A DNA stretch of 64,000 bases, taken from assembly GCF_044542075.1 (NCBI RefSeq), contig NZ_JBITTU010000002.1:372001-436000 (forward strand), read 5' to 3'. The notes below the pieces were generated by a model. The model had not been told where the DNA came from, searched no databases, and worked only from the letters and a program-made list of their open reading frames with translations. Within the stretch, counting starts at the first letter, position 1. Every line of letters starts with the position of its first letter. This document shows positions 19,739 to 28,989 of this stretch, piece after piece. Source of the DNA: Leeuwenhoekiella sp044542075 (lineage in GTDB: Bacteria; Bacteroidota; Bacteroidia; Flavobacteriales; Flavobacteriaceae). The translations under genes and the position numbers were made by a program.

Positions 19739-21880
19739 CTATACCGGTACGCTGGCGGCAACCTCCATACGATCCCAATTTCTATGTTGCGCAATGGCTT
19801 TTACAAAATCTTCAGGTTTAGCATTTACAAAAACAGCTTTATCATCCTTATAATCTTTGATATAACTATTTTTAATAAGATCTTCCCCCTCATTACAAAC
19901 CGCAATTGCTTTACAATGTTTAAAAGCTTCACTAATAAACTTGCCGTATTTCCCGGTTTTCAATAGTGAATCTATAGACTTTTTACCACCCGGAACAAAA
20001 ACTGCATCAAATAAAACACTTTCTGTTGTCATAATTGCTGCTGCGACTTTATGTTCCATTTGTTCATCACACATGATTTTTCCTCCGTGAGGCGCAATAA
20101 TTTTAACCATAGCACCACCTTTCTCTAGAGCATCTTTATACGGTTTGAAATCTTTCATAGAGAAACCATCTGCGGCCAAAACAGCAATCTGTCTCGTAGC
20201 TATACTTTCAAATTTTGTATTTGCCTGGCTCAACGCTTTGTCTTCTTTTAAATATTCTTTTTTTGCTTTAGGTTGAAAATTTTCAACTTCTGCATCTGCA
20301 CCTATCGCTTGATTTATAGGTTGCTCAATTTCCTTAGGGATTTCTAATCCTAAGCCATCGGCAACTTTCTCAGCTAAATCAGTATCTATTTGATTAATTA
20401 ACCACAGCATACGCTCTTTAATGTACTGGTGTTCACATTTACCTAATTCAAAGGTATAGGCATCAGCTACATGTTCTTTTTCCCAAGTAGCTAAACTTCT
20501 GTAAAATAATGCCGGTTGTGAGAAGTGATCGCTAAAGCTATCACTACGAGAGCGTATTTTGCGAGCATCTATGCGCTCTTCATATGAGGTAAAACCACCA
20601 TCTGCCATTTTTGCAAGATGTGGGCAACCCATAGTTAATGAGTTTGGAAAATATGCCGTTTGACCTTTCGGTATTTCTGTTTGCATATGCCCGTCACGCT
20701 GGTTGTTGTGAGAAGGTACAATAGGTCTGTTAATTGGGATTTGATGAAAGTTAGGACTTCCTAAACGAGAAAGTTGCGTATCTCTATACGAGAATAAGCG
20801 ACCTTGCAAAAGCGGATCGTTAGTAAAATCTATTCCCGGAACAATATGACCCGGTAGGAATGCAACCTGCTCTGTTTCTGCAAAGAAATTTTCAGGATTT
20901 TTATTAAGTGTCATTTTACCTATGATCTCAACAGGAACCATATCTTCAGGAATTAACTTGGTAGGATCTAACAAGTCAAAATCATATTTATGTTCATCTT
21001 CTTCAGGAACAACCTGAATACCAAATTCCCACTCTGGGTATTGACCTGCTTCAATAGCGTCCCATAAATCTCTTCGATGAAAATCTGCATCTGCGCCATT
21101 AATTTTTACTGCCTCATCCCAGGTTACCGAATGCACTCCCAAAACTGGTTTCCAATGGAATTTAACGAAATGTGATTTACCTTCTTTATTAATAAACCTA
21201 AAGGTATGTATCCCAAAACCTTCCATCATACGCAAACTACGCGGGATGGCACGGTCACTCATTACCCAGATGTGATTGTGCAAGGTTTCTGTTGCGTGCG
21301 ATACAAAATCATAAAAAGTATCATGTGCAGAAGCTGCCTGCGGGATTTCTTTATTAGGTTCTGGTTTAACAGAATGAATTAAATCAGGAAATTTCATCGC
21401 ATCCTGTATGAAAAAAATAGGCATATTATTACCTACAAGATCCCATGTGCCTTCTTCATTATAAAATTTAACTGCAAAACCGCGTACATCGCGTGCAAGG
21501 TCAGGAGATCCTTTAGAACCGGCAACTGTAGAAAAACGTACGAATACAGGCGTTTTTCTTTTTGTATCTGTAAATAATCCTGCTTTTGTATAATTTTCAA
21601 TACTCTTATATAGCTCAAAATAACCGTGAGCAGCGCTACCACGTGCATGAACAATACGTTCTGGAATGCGCTCGTGATCAAAACTGGTTATTTTCTCACG
21701 CAATAAAAAATCTTCGAGTAGTGTGGCTCCGCGTTCCCCAGCTTTTAGTGAATTATTAGTGTCATTTACTTTTAAACCTTGATTAGTAGTCAAAGTAGTA
21801 CCCTTCATTTCTTTAGTATGCTCAGCAAGTTGATCAATTTTGTTGAAGGTGACTTGCTCTTTTTTTGGTTGTTTGGCCAT
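19739..21880 (-). CDS. katE: Large-subunit (HPII-type, clade 2) haem catalase
   Basis: Breaks down hydrogen peroxide in the cytoplasm. At 713 residues it is of the large-subunit class. Catalytic core: IVHARGSAAHG (distal His78), VGNNMPIFFIQD (Asn151) and FSYRDTQLSRLG (proximal haem-ligand Tyr365). A C-terminal class I glutaminase/DJ-1-like domain from about residue 560 (RQIAVLAADGF, DAVFVPGGKKS, KAIAVCNEGEDL) is the mark of HPII-type enzymes. No signal peptide. Single-gene unit with an AT-rich 271-base upstream gap in which I saw no clear promoter or peroxide-regulator site. Confidence 0.97.
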   Translation of the reverse strand: MAKQPKKEQVTFNKIDQLAEHTKEMKGTTLTTNQGLKVNDTNNSLKAGERGATLLEDFLLREKITSFDHERIPERIVHARGSAAHGYFELYKSIENYTKAGLFTDTKRKTPVFVRFSTVAGSKGSPDLARDVRGFAVKFYNEEGTWDLVGNNMPIFFIQDAMKFPDLIHSVKPEPNKEIPQAASAHDTFYDFVSHATETLHNHIWVMSDRAIPRSLRMMEGFGIHTFRFINKEGKSHFVKFHWKPVLGVHSVTWDEAVKINGADADFHRRDLWDAIEAGQYPEWEFGIQVVPEEDEHKYDFDLLDPTKLIPEDMVPVEIIGKMTLNKNPENFFAETEQVAFLPGHIVPGIDFTNDPLLQGRLFSYRDTQLSRLGSPNFHQIPINRPIVPSHNNQRDGHMQTEIPKGQTAYFPNSLTMGCPHLAKMADGGFTSYEERIDARKIRSRSDSFSDHFSQPALFYRSLATWEKEHVADAYTFELGKCEHQYIKERMLWLINQIDTDLAEKVADGLGLEIPKEIEQPINQAIGADAEVENFQPKAKKEYLKEDKALSQANTKFESIATRQIAVLAADGFSMKDFKPYKDALEKGGAMVKIIAPHGGKIMCDEQMEHKVAAAIMTTESVLFDAVFVPGGKKSIDSLLKTGKYGKFISEAFKHCKAIAVCNEGEDLIKNSYIKDYKDDKAVFVNAKPEDFVKAIAQHRNWDRMEVAASVPV

Positions 21881-22151
21881 GATAAAAATATTAGGTTAGT
21901 TTAGAAACCTAAAATTAATACCTGCGTTAAATAATTATTACAAGGAAAGGTTAAAGTATAGTTTAAGGTTAATTAAAATAATCTTAAACTATATTAAGGA
22001 TTAACTAGATTATGATGTCTAATTATTAAAAAAAATAAATTTATTAGGTTTTCAAGCTAATATAAGCGGTGTTTAAACATAAAATGTGAAATTATATTGA
22101 ATTATGCCGTAAATTAAAAATTATACTTAAGCTTAATTATATTATTTAAAA

Positions 22152-22571
22152 TTATAATAAGTAATTTATACAATAGAGAGCTGTATAACAAAATACGATA
22201 TGAACACCTAATAGATTTAGATAGTACCAGCTTAATTTGAGTTCATCTGGCTTAAAGAGAATTTTAAATAAAGTATGCCACATAAAAATGCCAAGTATAC
22301 CTTCAATTATTCCTATGAGCAGGCCATTAGCTAAACTATTTTCTGGAAGAAACTTAAGGATAAAAAGTTGAAGATATAAAAATCCTATACCTGTCATATA
22401 ATGCAAAATCCAACCTAAAGGTCTAAATGTAGTTTTGGATTGAAATAAAACGACATTTAACCAATAGGGCTCAATGAGATTTTTTTTAACAAGAAGCGTC
22501 AGCAAATAACTAAAAGCCGTCATTGCTAGTGTGCTAATACCCGAAATTATTAGAATGCTAATTATATTCAT
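22152..22571 (-). CDS. Small integral membrane protein, unknown function
   Basis: About 139 residues with four predicted membrane helices (N-terminal ISILIISGISTLAM, IGFLYLQLFIL, LLIGIIEGILGIFMW, and a C-terminal LLGVHIVFCYTALY). The ATG at 22571 is preferred over TTG two codons earlier. It begins 57 bases after the decarboxylase-like gene on the same strand, so it may be the last member of the PLP/FAD operon, for example as an exporter accessory; this is conjecture. No family recognised. Confidence 0.65.
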   Translation of the reverse strand: MNIISILIISGISTLAMTAFSYLLTLLVKKNLIEPYWLNVVLFQSKTTFRPLGWILHYMTGIGFLYLQLFILKFLPENSLANGLLIGIIEGILGIFMWHTLFKILFKPDELKLSWYYLNLLGVHIVFCYTALYCINYLL

Positions 22572-22628
22572 GATCAAGTTTTATTAAATCAACTCGTTCT
22601 AAGCAAATTAGGCTACAGGTTTTAAAAC

Positions 22629-24047
22629 TTATTCGCCTTTAAAATCTTCAGGCAGATAGCGTTCTTTGCTTTCTGAAATTGAAAGATTTTTAGCTTGTTC
22701 AAAAAGATGCGCTTCGGTTTCAAAAAAGTGCATCATATAACCAGCAGTATTTACAAAAGTTATGGTGTCGCCTATTTCTGGTAACTGTGATAACTTTATT
22801 TTTCGTTTTAAAAGGACGTCTCGCTCGAGACAGTAGGCTCCTGTAAAATAAACTGAAACAGGAGTAGCATCAGAATCTGGATTTTTAAAAGTTGCGAAAG
22901 GATCTAATAAAAAATCTGCGCTAGAACTTTTTAATTGAGACATATTCATTTCTAGACCTATCAAATGATTTCCGCGAGCATCTATTTTACGATGTGCTAC
23001 CCTTGCCGATGTTATTCCTACTTGATTGAGTAAGCTTCTGCCTGGCTCTAATCGCAATTCTATACTAAGTGTTTCCAGGCGTTGATAAACAGTTCTGCTT
23101 TCCGCATTTGTTACATCAAGAATCTCCTTTAAAAAACTTGCTTTTGAGTTCTCATTGTAATAGGGATATGTCGCAAGATTACCTTCTATAACACCATTTC
23201 TATTTATGTAGCCAAGACCGTCGTTATTGTAAGTGAGTGCATCACGGTTTTCTAAAACAGCCTCTTTAAGTTCGTGCTTAAAGGCATTCCATTCATTTTG
23301 ATGTTTTAGATAGTTCATTAAAATACCACCACCTATATCAATAAAAGAAAGTGGAAATGTAGCTTGTAAAGCTTCTATTAAATCTAAAGTTTGATGTAGC
23401 GCTTCGCCACGCTGAGCTGTACTATACCCATCTAGGTGAAAGTGAAAACCGTCTACTTTGAAGAGGTGTTTATTATCTTTATTAAAATACGATACCATCA
23501 AATCGTGAACCTGATCTATATCAAAACCAAACCGACTCATCAACTTCTTACCCTCGTACATAAAGCCTGAAATACGAATGCCTATATGCGCTTGTATATT
23601 CAATCTTTCAGAAATTTTTGCTACTTGGTCAAGTTCGTCTTGATTGTCTATTACGAGCAAAACCTGATTTTTAATTGCGACTTTTAAAAGTTGATTATTT
23701 TTTATAGCAGCAGTAGAAATCAACTTTGCAGGATCTACATTTAGATCTAAACATTGTTGCATCTCTTGTAAACTGGCAGTATCAACGCCAATACCGTTTT
23801 CTACAGCAGCTTGTATTAGATTTTGAAATTTATTTGCCTTACGCGCAAAAAAGATTCTACTCTTAAATTTATACGTACCCAAAATATCCTGATATTCTTT
23901 TATATTATCTACAAAAGAGGATAAACTGTGAATATTAATAGGCGAATTATAAGTCTCAAATAACGCTTCCTGAAGTTTAAAATCGGTTATAATTTTAAAC
24001 ATCCATTCTGAAGTTATAGGCTCTAATTTTGGTAAACTATTTTCCAT
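22629..24047 (-). CDS. PLP-dependent fold-III decarboxylase-like enzyme (Y4yA/Orn-DAP decarboxylase group)
   Basis: A 472-residue member of the alanine-racemase/diaminopimelate-decarboxylase fold. The PLP lysine is Lys70 in FFARKANKF; the barrel shows GVDTASLQEM, IGIRISGFM, the His strand GFHFHLDGYS, the phosphate-binding DIGGGI and, in the C-terminal sheet domain, GAYCLERD with the Cys and Asp that complete the active site in decarboxylases. It lacks the usual lysA or speA layout and is closer, by memory of the family, to proteins called Y4yA. Third gene of a tight operon: its ATG follows the FAD protein's stop by about one base. A role as decarboxylase of an unusual amino acid or adduct is inferred. 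Confidence 0.8.
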   Translation of the reverse strand: MENSLPKLEPITSEWMFKIITDFKLQEALFETYNSPINIHSLSSFVDNIKEYQDILGTYKFKSRIFFARKANKFQNLIQAAVENGIGVDTASLQEMQQCLDLNVDPAKLISTAAIKNNQLLKVAIKNQVLLVIDNQDELDQVAKISERLNIQAHIGIRISGFMYEGKKLMSRFGFDIDQVHDLMVSYFNKDNKHLFKVDGFHFHLDGYSTAQRGEALHQTLDLIEALQATFPLSFIDIGGGILMNYLKHQNEWNAFKHELKEAVLENRDALTYNNDGLGYINRNGVIEGNLATYPYYNENSKASFLKEILDVTNAESRTVYQRLETLSIELRLEPGRSLLNQVGITSARVAHRKIDARGNHLIGLEMNMSQLKSSSADFLLDPFATFKNPDSDATPVSVYFTGAYCLERDVLLKRKIKLSQLPEIGDTITFVNTAGYMMHFFETEAHLFEQAKNLSISESKERYLPEDFKGE

Positions 24048-24048
24048 T

Positions 24049-25806
24049 TTAAAAGGTTATGCAGTTGTTTGTGTTTATAAGCTTCGCAACTGTATTTTTA
24101 GCCCATTGCGTGGCAGTATCATTATGTTTTCGCGAAAGCGTATCATTATCAAAAAGTGTTTCTTCGGTAGGAGTACCATAAAGTACGATTGATTTTACAA
24201 GTGCTCCTGAAGAATTAATTGGATGCCCGTGTCGAGTACATTTAAGTTCATTATAATTCTCTGATTTTTTTTCGAAAGAAAATAAATTAGCTGTTGATGA
24301 ATTAAATAATGTAGAAGAATTATTAGAAAATCCTCGTGGAAGTCTGGCATCGACTAAATAATCAATTTCTGTTTTTTTATTTGGAAGAGATAGTGTCGCA
24401 TATTTAGTTTTCTGCTCAATAGATGGACTTCTTGAAAATGAAAAATCTAAAATTTCGGCATCTGCAAGTGCAATCATTTTTGCAATATTTATTAGTGGAG
24501 GCCCATAAGAAACCCGATTAAATAAACCAAAATAGGTTTGCTGAAAACATTTTTTAGAGTCTCTTGTAAGTAAATCCTGACTATATAAATAATTAAAATC
24601 ATCAGATAAAAAACGCCACGTAGTAGCAGCAGCTACAAACGGACTTTTATCTTTTTGATTTTCTTTTAACCAGAATTGCCAGTATGATTTTACTGCGTGA
24701 TGTTGGCCCTTAGTTATATTTAGTTTAGGAAACAATAAATCTTCGGCAGTAAATTTTTCTATTTCAGGAAAGTGATTGTGAAAATCTGTAACAACCTGCT
24801 GAAATTGAGCATAGCTTAAATTAGGGTCAAATTCAAAATTATTTAATTCAAAAAGAATATGATAAAACGAGGCTGTAATATCTTGCTTTATTACGGGTAA
24901 AACTTCAGATTCAAAATTAAATTGAAGGTTGTCTTGCTTACACCTTTCTACAAATTTTTTGAAATAAAAGCTAGTTTGTTTCAACTTGGTAGTATGCATC
25001 CCACGAGGAATAATAGGAACAGCAGATCTTGAAAAAGGTAAAATTACTTTTGGTTCAAGACCGCTTTTTAAGTATGTCAGTTGGTTAGTATTAATCGCCT
25101 TAAAATAGCCAGACCTTCCTTCGGTCATACCTAAAATTGTATCAATTGCAGTAAGGCCAATTCCTTTTATAGCTACTGAAGATTGCGACTGTATATGCTT
25201 TAATTTTTCGGTGAAAGGGTATACAAATGGTATTGTAAATTCATCTGCTTCTGCGCTTTGTAATTTACTGGAAATCGCAGGAGAATGCCCCGTTGTTATT
25301 AATAGAGCGTCAAACGCAATATTTTCTAATAGCTTGTTTTTTGTATGTAATAGATAATTAGAATCTTTTTCTTCAATAAACTCCACCTTTGCGACGTGCT
25401 TTTCTACAGCAATATTAGAATTTGATAAGGAGCAAATTTGTTTAAAGTAATGACTTAAATACAAACCCACATCTTTTCGTGGCGCTATTTGTATATCTTC
25501 AAATGCTACCGAATTTCCTGTTTCTTTAGAGCGCCATTCTGAGAAAGAGCAAATAGGTAAAATAGGATCAGGGCTAGAAATTGGATTTAGCGAAATATAT
25601 TTATTGGGATAATTCATCAATAAATAATCCGGTTGATTTATATCATACACCCAGCCCGTGGCAAATGCTTCAGATTCATTAAATAAATGAATGGTAACGT
25701 TAGGGATTTCAGGCTGTTCATGCAAAGTCGCGATAAGCCGTTCAAAACCGTAAAAACCTTTAGGGCCAAAACCTACAACCCCTATATTAAAATTAGAGCG
25801 AGCCAT
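24049..25806 (-). CDS. FAD/NAD(P)-binding oxidoreductase-like protein of the PLP operon
   Basis: A 585-residue cytoplasmic protein with an N-terminal Rossmann fold (NIGVVGFGPKGFYGFERL, dinucleotide loop Gly12-Gly17) and a second Rossmann-like segment IKGIGLTAIDTIL near residue 212, the pattern of NAD_binding_9 / FAD-NAD(P)-binding proteins. The middle part is helical and unassigned. Its ATG overlaps the upstream gene's stop by one base (TAATG), so translation is coupled. An oxidation or N-hydroxylation step in a small-molecule pathway with the two PLP enzymes is plausible; the true reaction is unknown. Confidence 0.75.
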   Translation of the reverse strand: MARSNFNIGVVGFGPKGFYGFERLIATLHEQPEIPNVTIHLFNESEAFATGWVYDINQPDYLLMNYPNKYISLNPISSPDPILPICSFSEWRSKETGNSVAFEDIQIAPRKDVGLYLSHYFKQICSLSNSNIAVEKHVAKVEFIEEKDSNYLLHTKNKLLENIAFDALLITTGHSPAISSKLQSAEADEFTIPFVYPFTEKLKHIQSQSSVAIKGIGLTAIDTILGMTEGRSGYFKAINTNQLTYLKSGLEPKVILPFSRSAVPIIPRGMHTTKLKQTSFYFKKFVERCKQDNLQFNFESEVLPVIKQDITASFYHILFELNNFEFDPNLSYAQFQQVVTDFHNHFPEIEKFTAEDLLFPKLNITKGQHHAVKSYWQFWLKENQKDKSPFVAAATTWRFLSDDFNYLYSQDLLTRDSKKCFQQTYFGLFNRVSYGPPLINIAKMIALADAEILDFSFSRSPSIEQKTKYATLSLPNKKTEIDYLVDARLPRGFSNNSSTLFNSSTANLFSFEKKSENYNELKCTRHGHPINSSGALVKSIVLYGTPTEETLFDNDTLSRKHNDTATQWAKNTVAKLINTNNCITF

Positions 25807-26786
25807 TAGCCAAGTTTTTTAGCAACCCACTCATCATTATAAATTGTATCTACATAGCGTTCTCCACGATCGCAAAGAATCAATACGCATTTACTGTTTT
25901 TAGGCAGTTTAGGTACTAATTTTAAAAAAGCTGAAGTTACTGCACCAGAAGAACCGCCTGCCATAATACTTTCGGTCTCAAGAAGTTTTTTACACCCCGT
26001 CACACACTCCATGTCTGAAATATGAAAGACATCATCAATAAGATTTTTATCTAAAAATTGAGATGGCAATCCTGCACCGTGACCCGGTATAAAACGTTCT
26101 TTAGGCTTATTGCCAAAAATCACACTACCCTGAGCATCAACCGCGATGAGTTTTGTTGGAAGGTTTTTCTCTTTAATATAAGCAGCACAACCCATTAAGG
26201 TACCGCAGGTGCTTGTTGCAGAAAACACATAATCTGCATCAGGTAAATTGTGTGCAATCTCAGACATTGTCTGAAAATGAGCCTTTGGGTTTGCTTTATT
26301 TCCGTATTGATTTGTCCAAACAGAATCTTCTATTTCTTCCAATAACTCTTGTACGCGATTAAGTCTGGCTCCTAAATACCCACCATCTTCAGAAGGCTTT
26401 TCTACGATATCAACTTTTACACCGTATGCTTTTAAAATTTTTAGGGTGTGACCATTTGCTTTAGGATCTACAACAATTACTAAAGGTATATTGTAATAAC
26501 CACATACTTGTGCCAGACCTATAGCCATATTCCCGCTGCTACTTTCAATAAGCGTTGTATTAGGTGTTATATCACCTTTTTTAATGCCTTCTTCAATGAT
26601 ACTTAAAGAAGTACGGTCTTTTATACTACCGCCGGGATTTGCCATTTCTAGCTTTCCATAAACATCAACACCTGTTAGAGTTGATAGCTGTTTTAAATGT
26701 ACTAAAGGTGTATTACCTACAGTACTTAATATAGAGTCAAATTGATTTGTTGTAATAGGTCTTGGAGAAGTGAGTGTCGCATTCAT
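25806..26786 (-). CDS. Cysteine synthase-like PLP enzyme (SbnA-like beta-replacing type)
   Basis: A 326-residue fold-II PLP enzyme. PLP lysine Lys56 in NPGGSIKDR; substrate loop ESSSGNMAIGLA; phosphate cradle TSTCGTLMG; C-terminal GGSSGA. This matches cysteine synthases, but several features (first gene of an operon with a decarboxylase and a FAD protein, no serine acetyltransferase nearby) suggest a specialised beta-substitution enzyme such as the diaminopropionate synthase SbnA of siderophore clusters. It is the first gene of a translationally coupled operon of three, perhaps four. The generic class is firm, the specific reaction is inferred. Confidence 0.82.
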   Translation of the reverse strand: MNATLTSPRPITTNQFDSILSTVGNTPLVHLKQLSTLTGVDVYGKLEMANPGGSIKDRTSLSIIEEGIKKGDITPNTTLIESSSGNMAIGLAQVCGYYNIPLVIVVDPKANGHTLKILKAYGVKVDIVEKPSEDGGYLGARLNRVQELLEEIEDSVWTNQYGNKANPKAHFQTMSEIAHNLPDADYVFSATSTCGTLMGCAAYIKEKNLPTKLIAVDAQGSVIFGNKPKERFIPGHGAGLPSQFLDKNLIDDVFHISDMECVTGCKKLLETESIMAGGSSGAVTSAFLKLVPKLPKNSKCVLILCDRGERYVDTIYNDEWVAKKLG

Positions 26787-26986
26787 AATAGTAGTGATGG
26801 TTGTTTATAAATACCTATTGATTGAGATTTAATTCAAATCTATATGATTATCAATCTCAGTTTATTTACAATAACAATATTTAACAGCTACTCGTTAAAA
26901 AAAGATAAAGTTAAACAGGAAATTATGGATACTCGATTTCATTATTTTAATTTGAATAAAACTAACCAATATTAAATATATAATCT

Positions 26987-27523
26987 ATGGAAACCTGGAC
27001 ATTTGCTTCAGCCTCAATACTAGCTAAAGTACTAATCTCTTTGCTCGTAATCTTTTCAATCATAATATTAATAACACGTATTAGCGGTCTTAGAACTTTT
27101 GCAAAAATGTCTAGTTTTGACTTTGCATCTACCATTGCAATAGGTTCTATACTTGCAACTGTGGTGATGAATACAAACCAGTCGCTACTTAAGGGAGCTA
27201 TTGCTTTAGGCGGTATTATTCTATTTCAAACATTTTTTTCATTTGTAGTGCGAAAGTCTAAAACAATGAATAAAATCTTGACTAATGCTCCTATGATGCT
27301 TATGTATGAAGGGAAAATACTGTACGAGAATTTAAACAAAACAAACGTAGGTGAAGATGATCTAATCGCAAAATTACGCGAATCTAATGCCTTACAGTTG
27401 TCTGAAGTGCGCGCGGTAATTTTAGAATCTACTGGCGATATGTCTGTTTTACATAGTTCTGATAAGTCTACTCTTGATATGAAAATTTTGCAGGGAGTTG
27501 AAGGAATACCTGAGTATGTTTAA
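26987..27523 (+). CDS. DUF421/YetF-domain membrane protein
   Basis: 178 residues: three N-terminal membrane helices (LAKVLISLLVIFSIIILI; FDFASTIAIGSILATVV; LLKGAIALGGIILFQTFF) followed by a cytoplasmic YetF domain from about residue 88 (APMMLMYEGKILYENL, LIAKLRESNALQLSEVRAVI as short blocks). The motif GLRTFAKMSSFDF before helix 2 is typical of DUF421. Function in Bacteroidetes is unknown; relatives in Bacillus help spore lipid recycling. It stands alone between two divergent or convergent minus-strand genes. Confidence 0.88.
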   Translation: METWTFASASILAKVLISLLVIFSIIILITRISGLRTFAKMSSFDFASTIAIGSILATVVMNTNQSLLKGAIALGGIILFQTFFSFVVRKSKTMNKILTNAPMMLMYEGKILYENLNKTNVGEDDLIAKLRESNALQLSEVRAVILESTGDMSVLHSSDKSTLDMKILQGVEGIPEYV

Positions 27524-27557
27524 ATTTAATTATGCTCAAAAATCACAATTAGAAAAG

Positions 27558-27594
27558 AAACCCTGACTCGAACGAGTCAGGGTTTATTTTTTTA
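27558..27594. terminator. Bidirectional terminator DUF421 / pepT
   Basis: A perfect 12-bp stem (27558-27569 with 27574-27585), loop GAAC, with A-rich and T-rich flanks. It sits between the two convergent genes. Confidence 0.93.
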
Positions 27595-28827
27595 ATTTTT
27601 AGCTGCCAGTTCGGCGATTTTAATAATTACCTCGGTCGCTTTAATCATACTTTCTACGGGTACATATTCAAATCTTCCGTGAAAATTATGTCCACCGGCA
27701 AAAATATTAGGACAGGGTAGCCCCATAAATGAAAGTTGAGATCCGTCTGTGCCGCCACGTATGGGCTTAATAATAGGTTTTACATCTACGGCACGCATTG
27801 CTTTTTCTGCGAGCTCGACGATATGCATTACCGGCTCAATTTTTTCACGCATATTAAAGTATTGGTCTTTAATTTCTAATGTGATTAATTCAAGTTCATA
27901 TTGGCTATTAATCTCATTAGCAAGATTACTCAGTACTTCTTTACGAGCTTCAAAGTGCCCACGATCGTGATCTCTAATAATATATTCAAGAATGGTTTGC
28001 TCAACATCACCTTTAATTCCGTTTAAGTGAAAAAAACCTTCACGGTCTGAAGTATGTTCTGGTGTTTCTAAACGGGGAAGTGAGTTGATAAAATCTTGAG
28101 CAATGTGAATGCTGTTAATCATTTTTCCCTTTGCATAACCCGGATGTACACTTTTTCCGTTTACAAATACTTTTACACCAGCAGCATTAAAGTTTTCAAA
28201 CTCAAGCTCACCTATCTGGCTACCATCCATTGTATACGCCCAGTCTGCACCAAATTTTGTAACATCAAATTTATGTGCACCACGACCTATCTCTTCATCT
28301 GGCGTAAAGCCTACACGTATAGTTCCGTGTTCAATTTCAGGATGATTTTTGAGGTATTGCACGGCTTCCATAATTTCGGTTATACCCGCTTTATCATCTG
28401 CGCCAAGTAGCGTAGTACCATCTGTAGTAATTAATGTTTGACCTTCATATTGCAAAAGATCATCAAAATCATCTGGAGACAAAATAATATCTAATTCAGT
28501 ATTAAGCACGATATCTTTTCCATCATAATTTTCAATAATCTGTGGCTTTACATTTGTGCCAGAGAAGTCTGGAGTTGTATCATAATGCGAGATAAAACCT
28601 ATGGTAGGAACTTCTGCGGCCGTTGTCGCGGGTAACGTAGCCATTATATAACCATGATCATCAATAGATACATCAGAGAGTCCCATATCTAAAAGTTCTT
28701 GATGCAGTTTATTTGCAAGGTCCCATTGTTTAGTTGTACTTGGTGTGGTTGTGCTGTTTTCATCGCTTTGTGTATCTATAGTGACGTAGCTCGTAAAACG
28801 GTTAATAAGGTTATCTTTCTGTAACAT
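27592..28827 (-). CDS. pepT: Peptidase T, tripeptide aminopeptidase
   Basis: Cytoplasmic di-zinc M20 peptidase that frees the N-terminal residue of tripeptides. 411 residues, as usual. Metal and catalytic residues are in place: ISHYDTTPD (His81, Asp83), LGADDKAG (Asp144), TPDEEIG (Glu178, Glu179), YTMDG (Asp201) and the final GGHNFHG histidine; RGGTDGSQLSF is also characteristic. Single gene with its own 162-base upstream gap. Part of amino-acid scavenging. Confidence 0.97.
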   Translation of the reverse strand: MLQKDNLINRFTSYVTIDTQSDENSTTTPSTTKQWDLANKLHQELLDMGLSDVSIDDHGYIMATLPATTAAEVPTIGFISHYDTTPDFSGTNVKPQIIENYDGKDIVLNTELDIILSPDDFDDLLQYEGQTLITTDGTTLLGADDKAGITEIMEAVQYLKNHPEIEHGTIRVGFTPDEEIGRGAHKFDVTKFGADWAYTMDGSQIGELEFENFNAAGVKVFVNGKSVHPGYAKGKMINSIHIAQDFINSLPRLETPEHTSDREGFFHLNGIKGDVEQTILEYIIRDHDRGHFEARKEVLSNLANEINSQYELELITLEIKDQYFNMREKIEPVMHIVELAEKAMRAVDVKPIIKPIRGGTDGSQLSFMGLPCPNIFAGGHNFHGRFEYVPVESMIKATEVIIKIAELAAKN

Positions 28828-28989
28828 TTTTTGACAAAAAATTTAAAATTGAATGGTTTTATTGATTTTACTGCAACGATTGACGTTAAATGATATAAAT
28901 AACATGATATTTTAAGAATATGTTAATAATTTTAACTATCTTAAAAAGAGTCAATTCAGACTTTTAAAATCAAATCCAAAATTAATACT

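Noticed and set aside
22152..26786. Complete siderophore cluster
   Set aside because: No synthetase, transporter or receptor is linked to the PLP/FAD genes; only a possible precursor module is supported.
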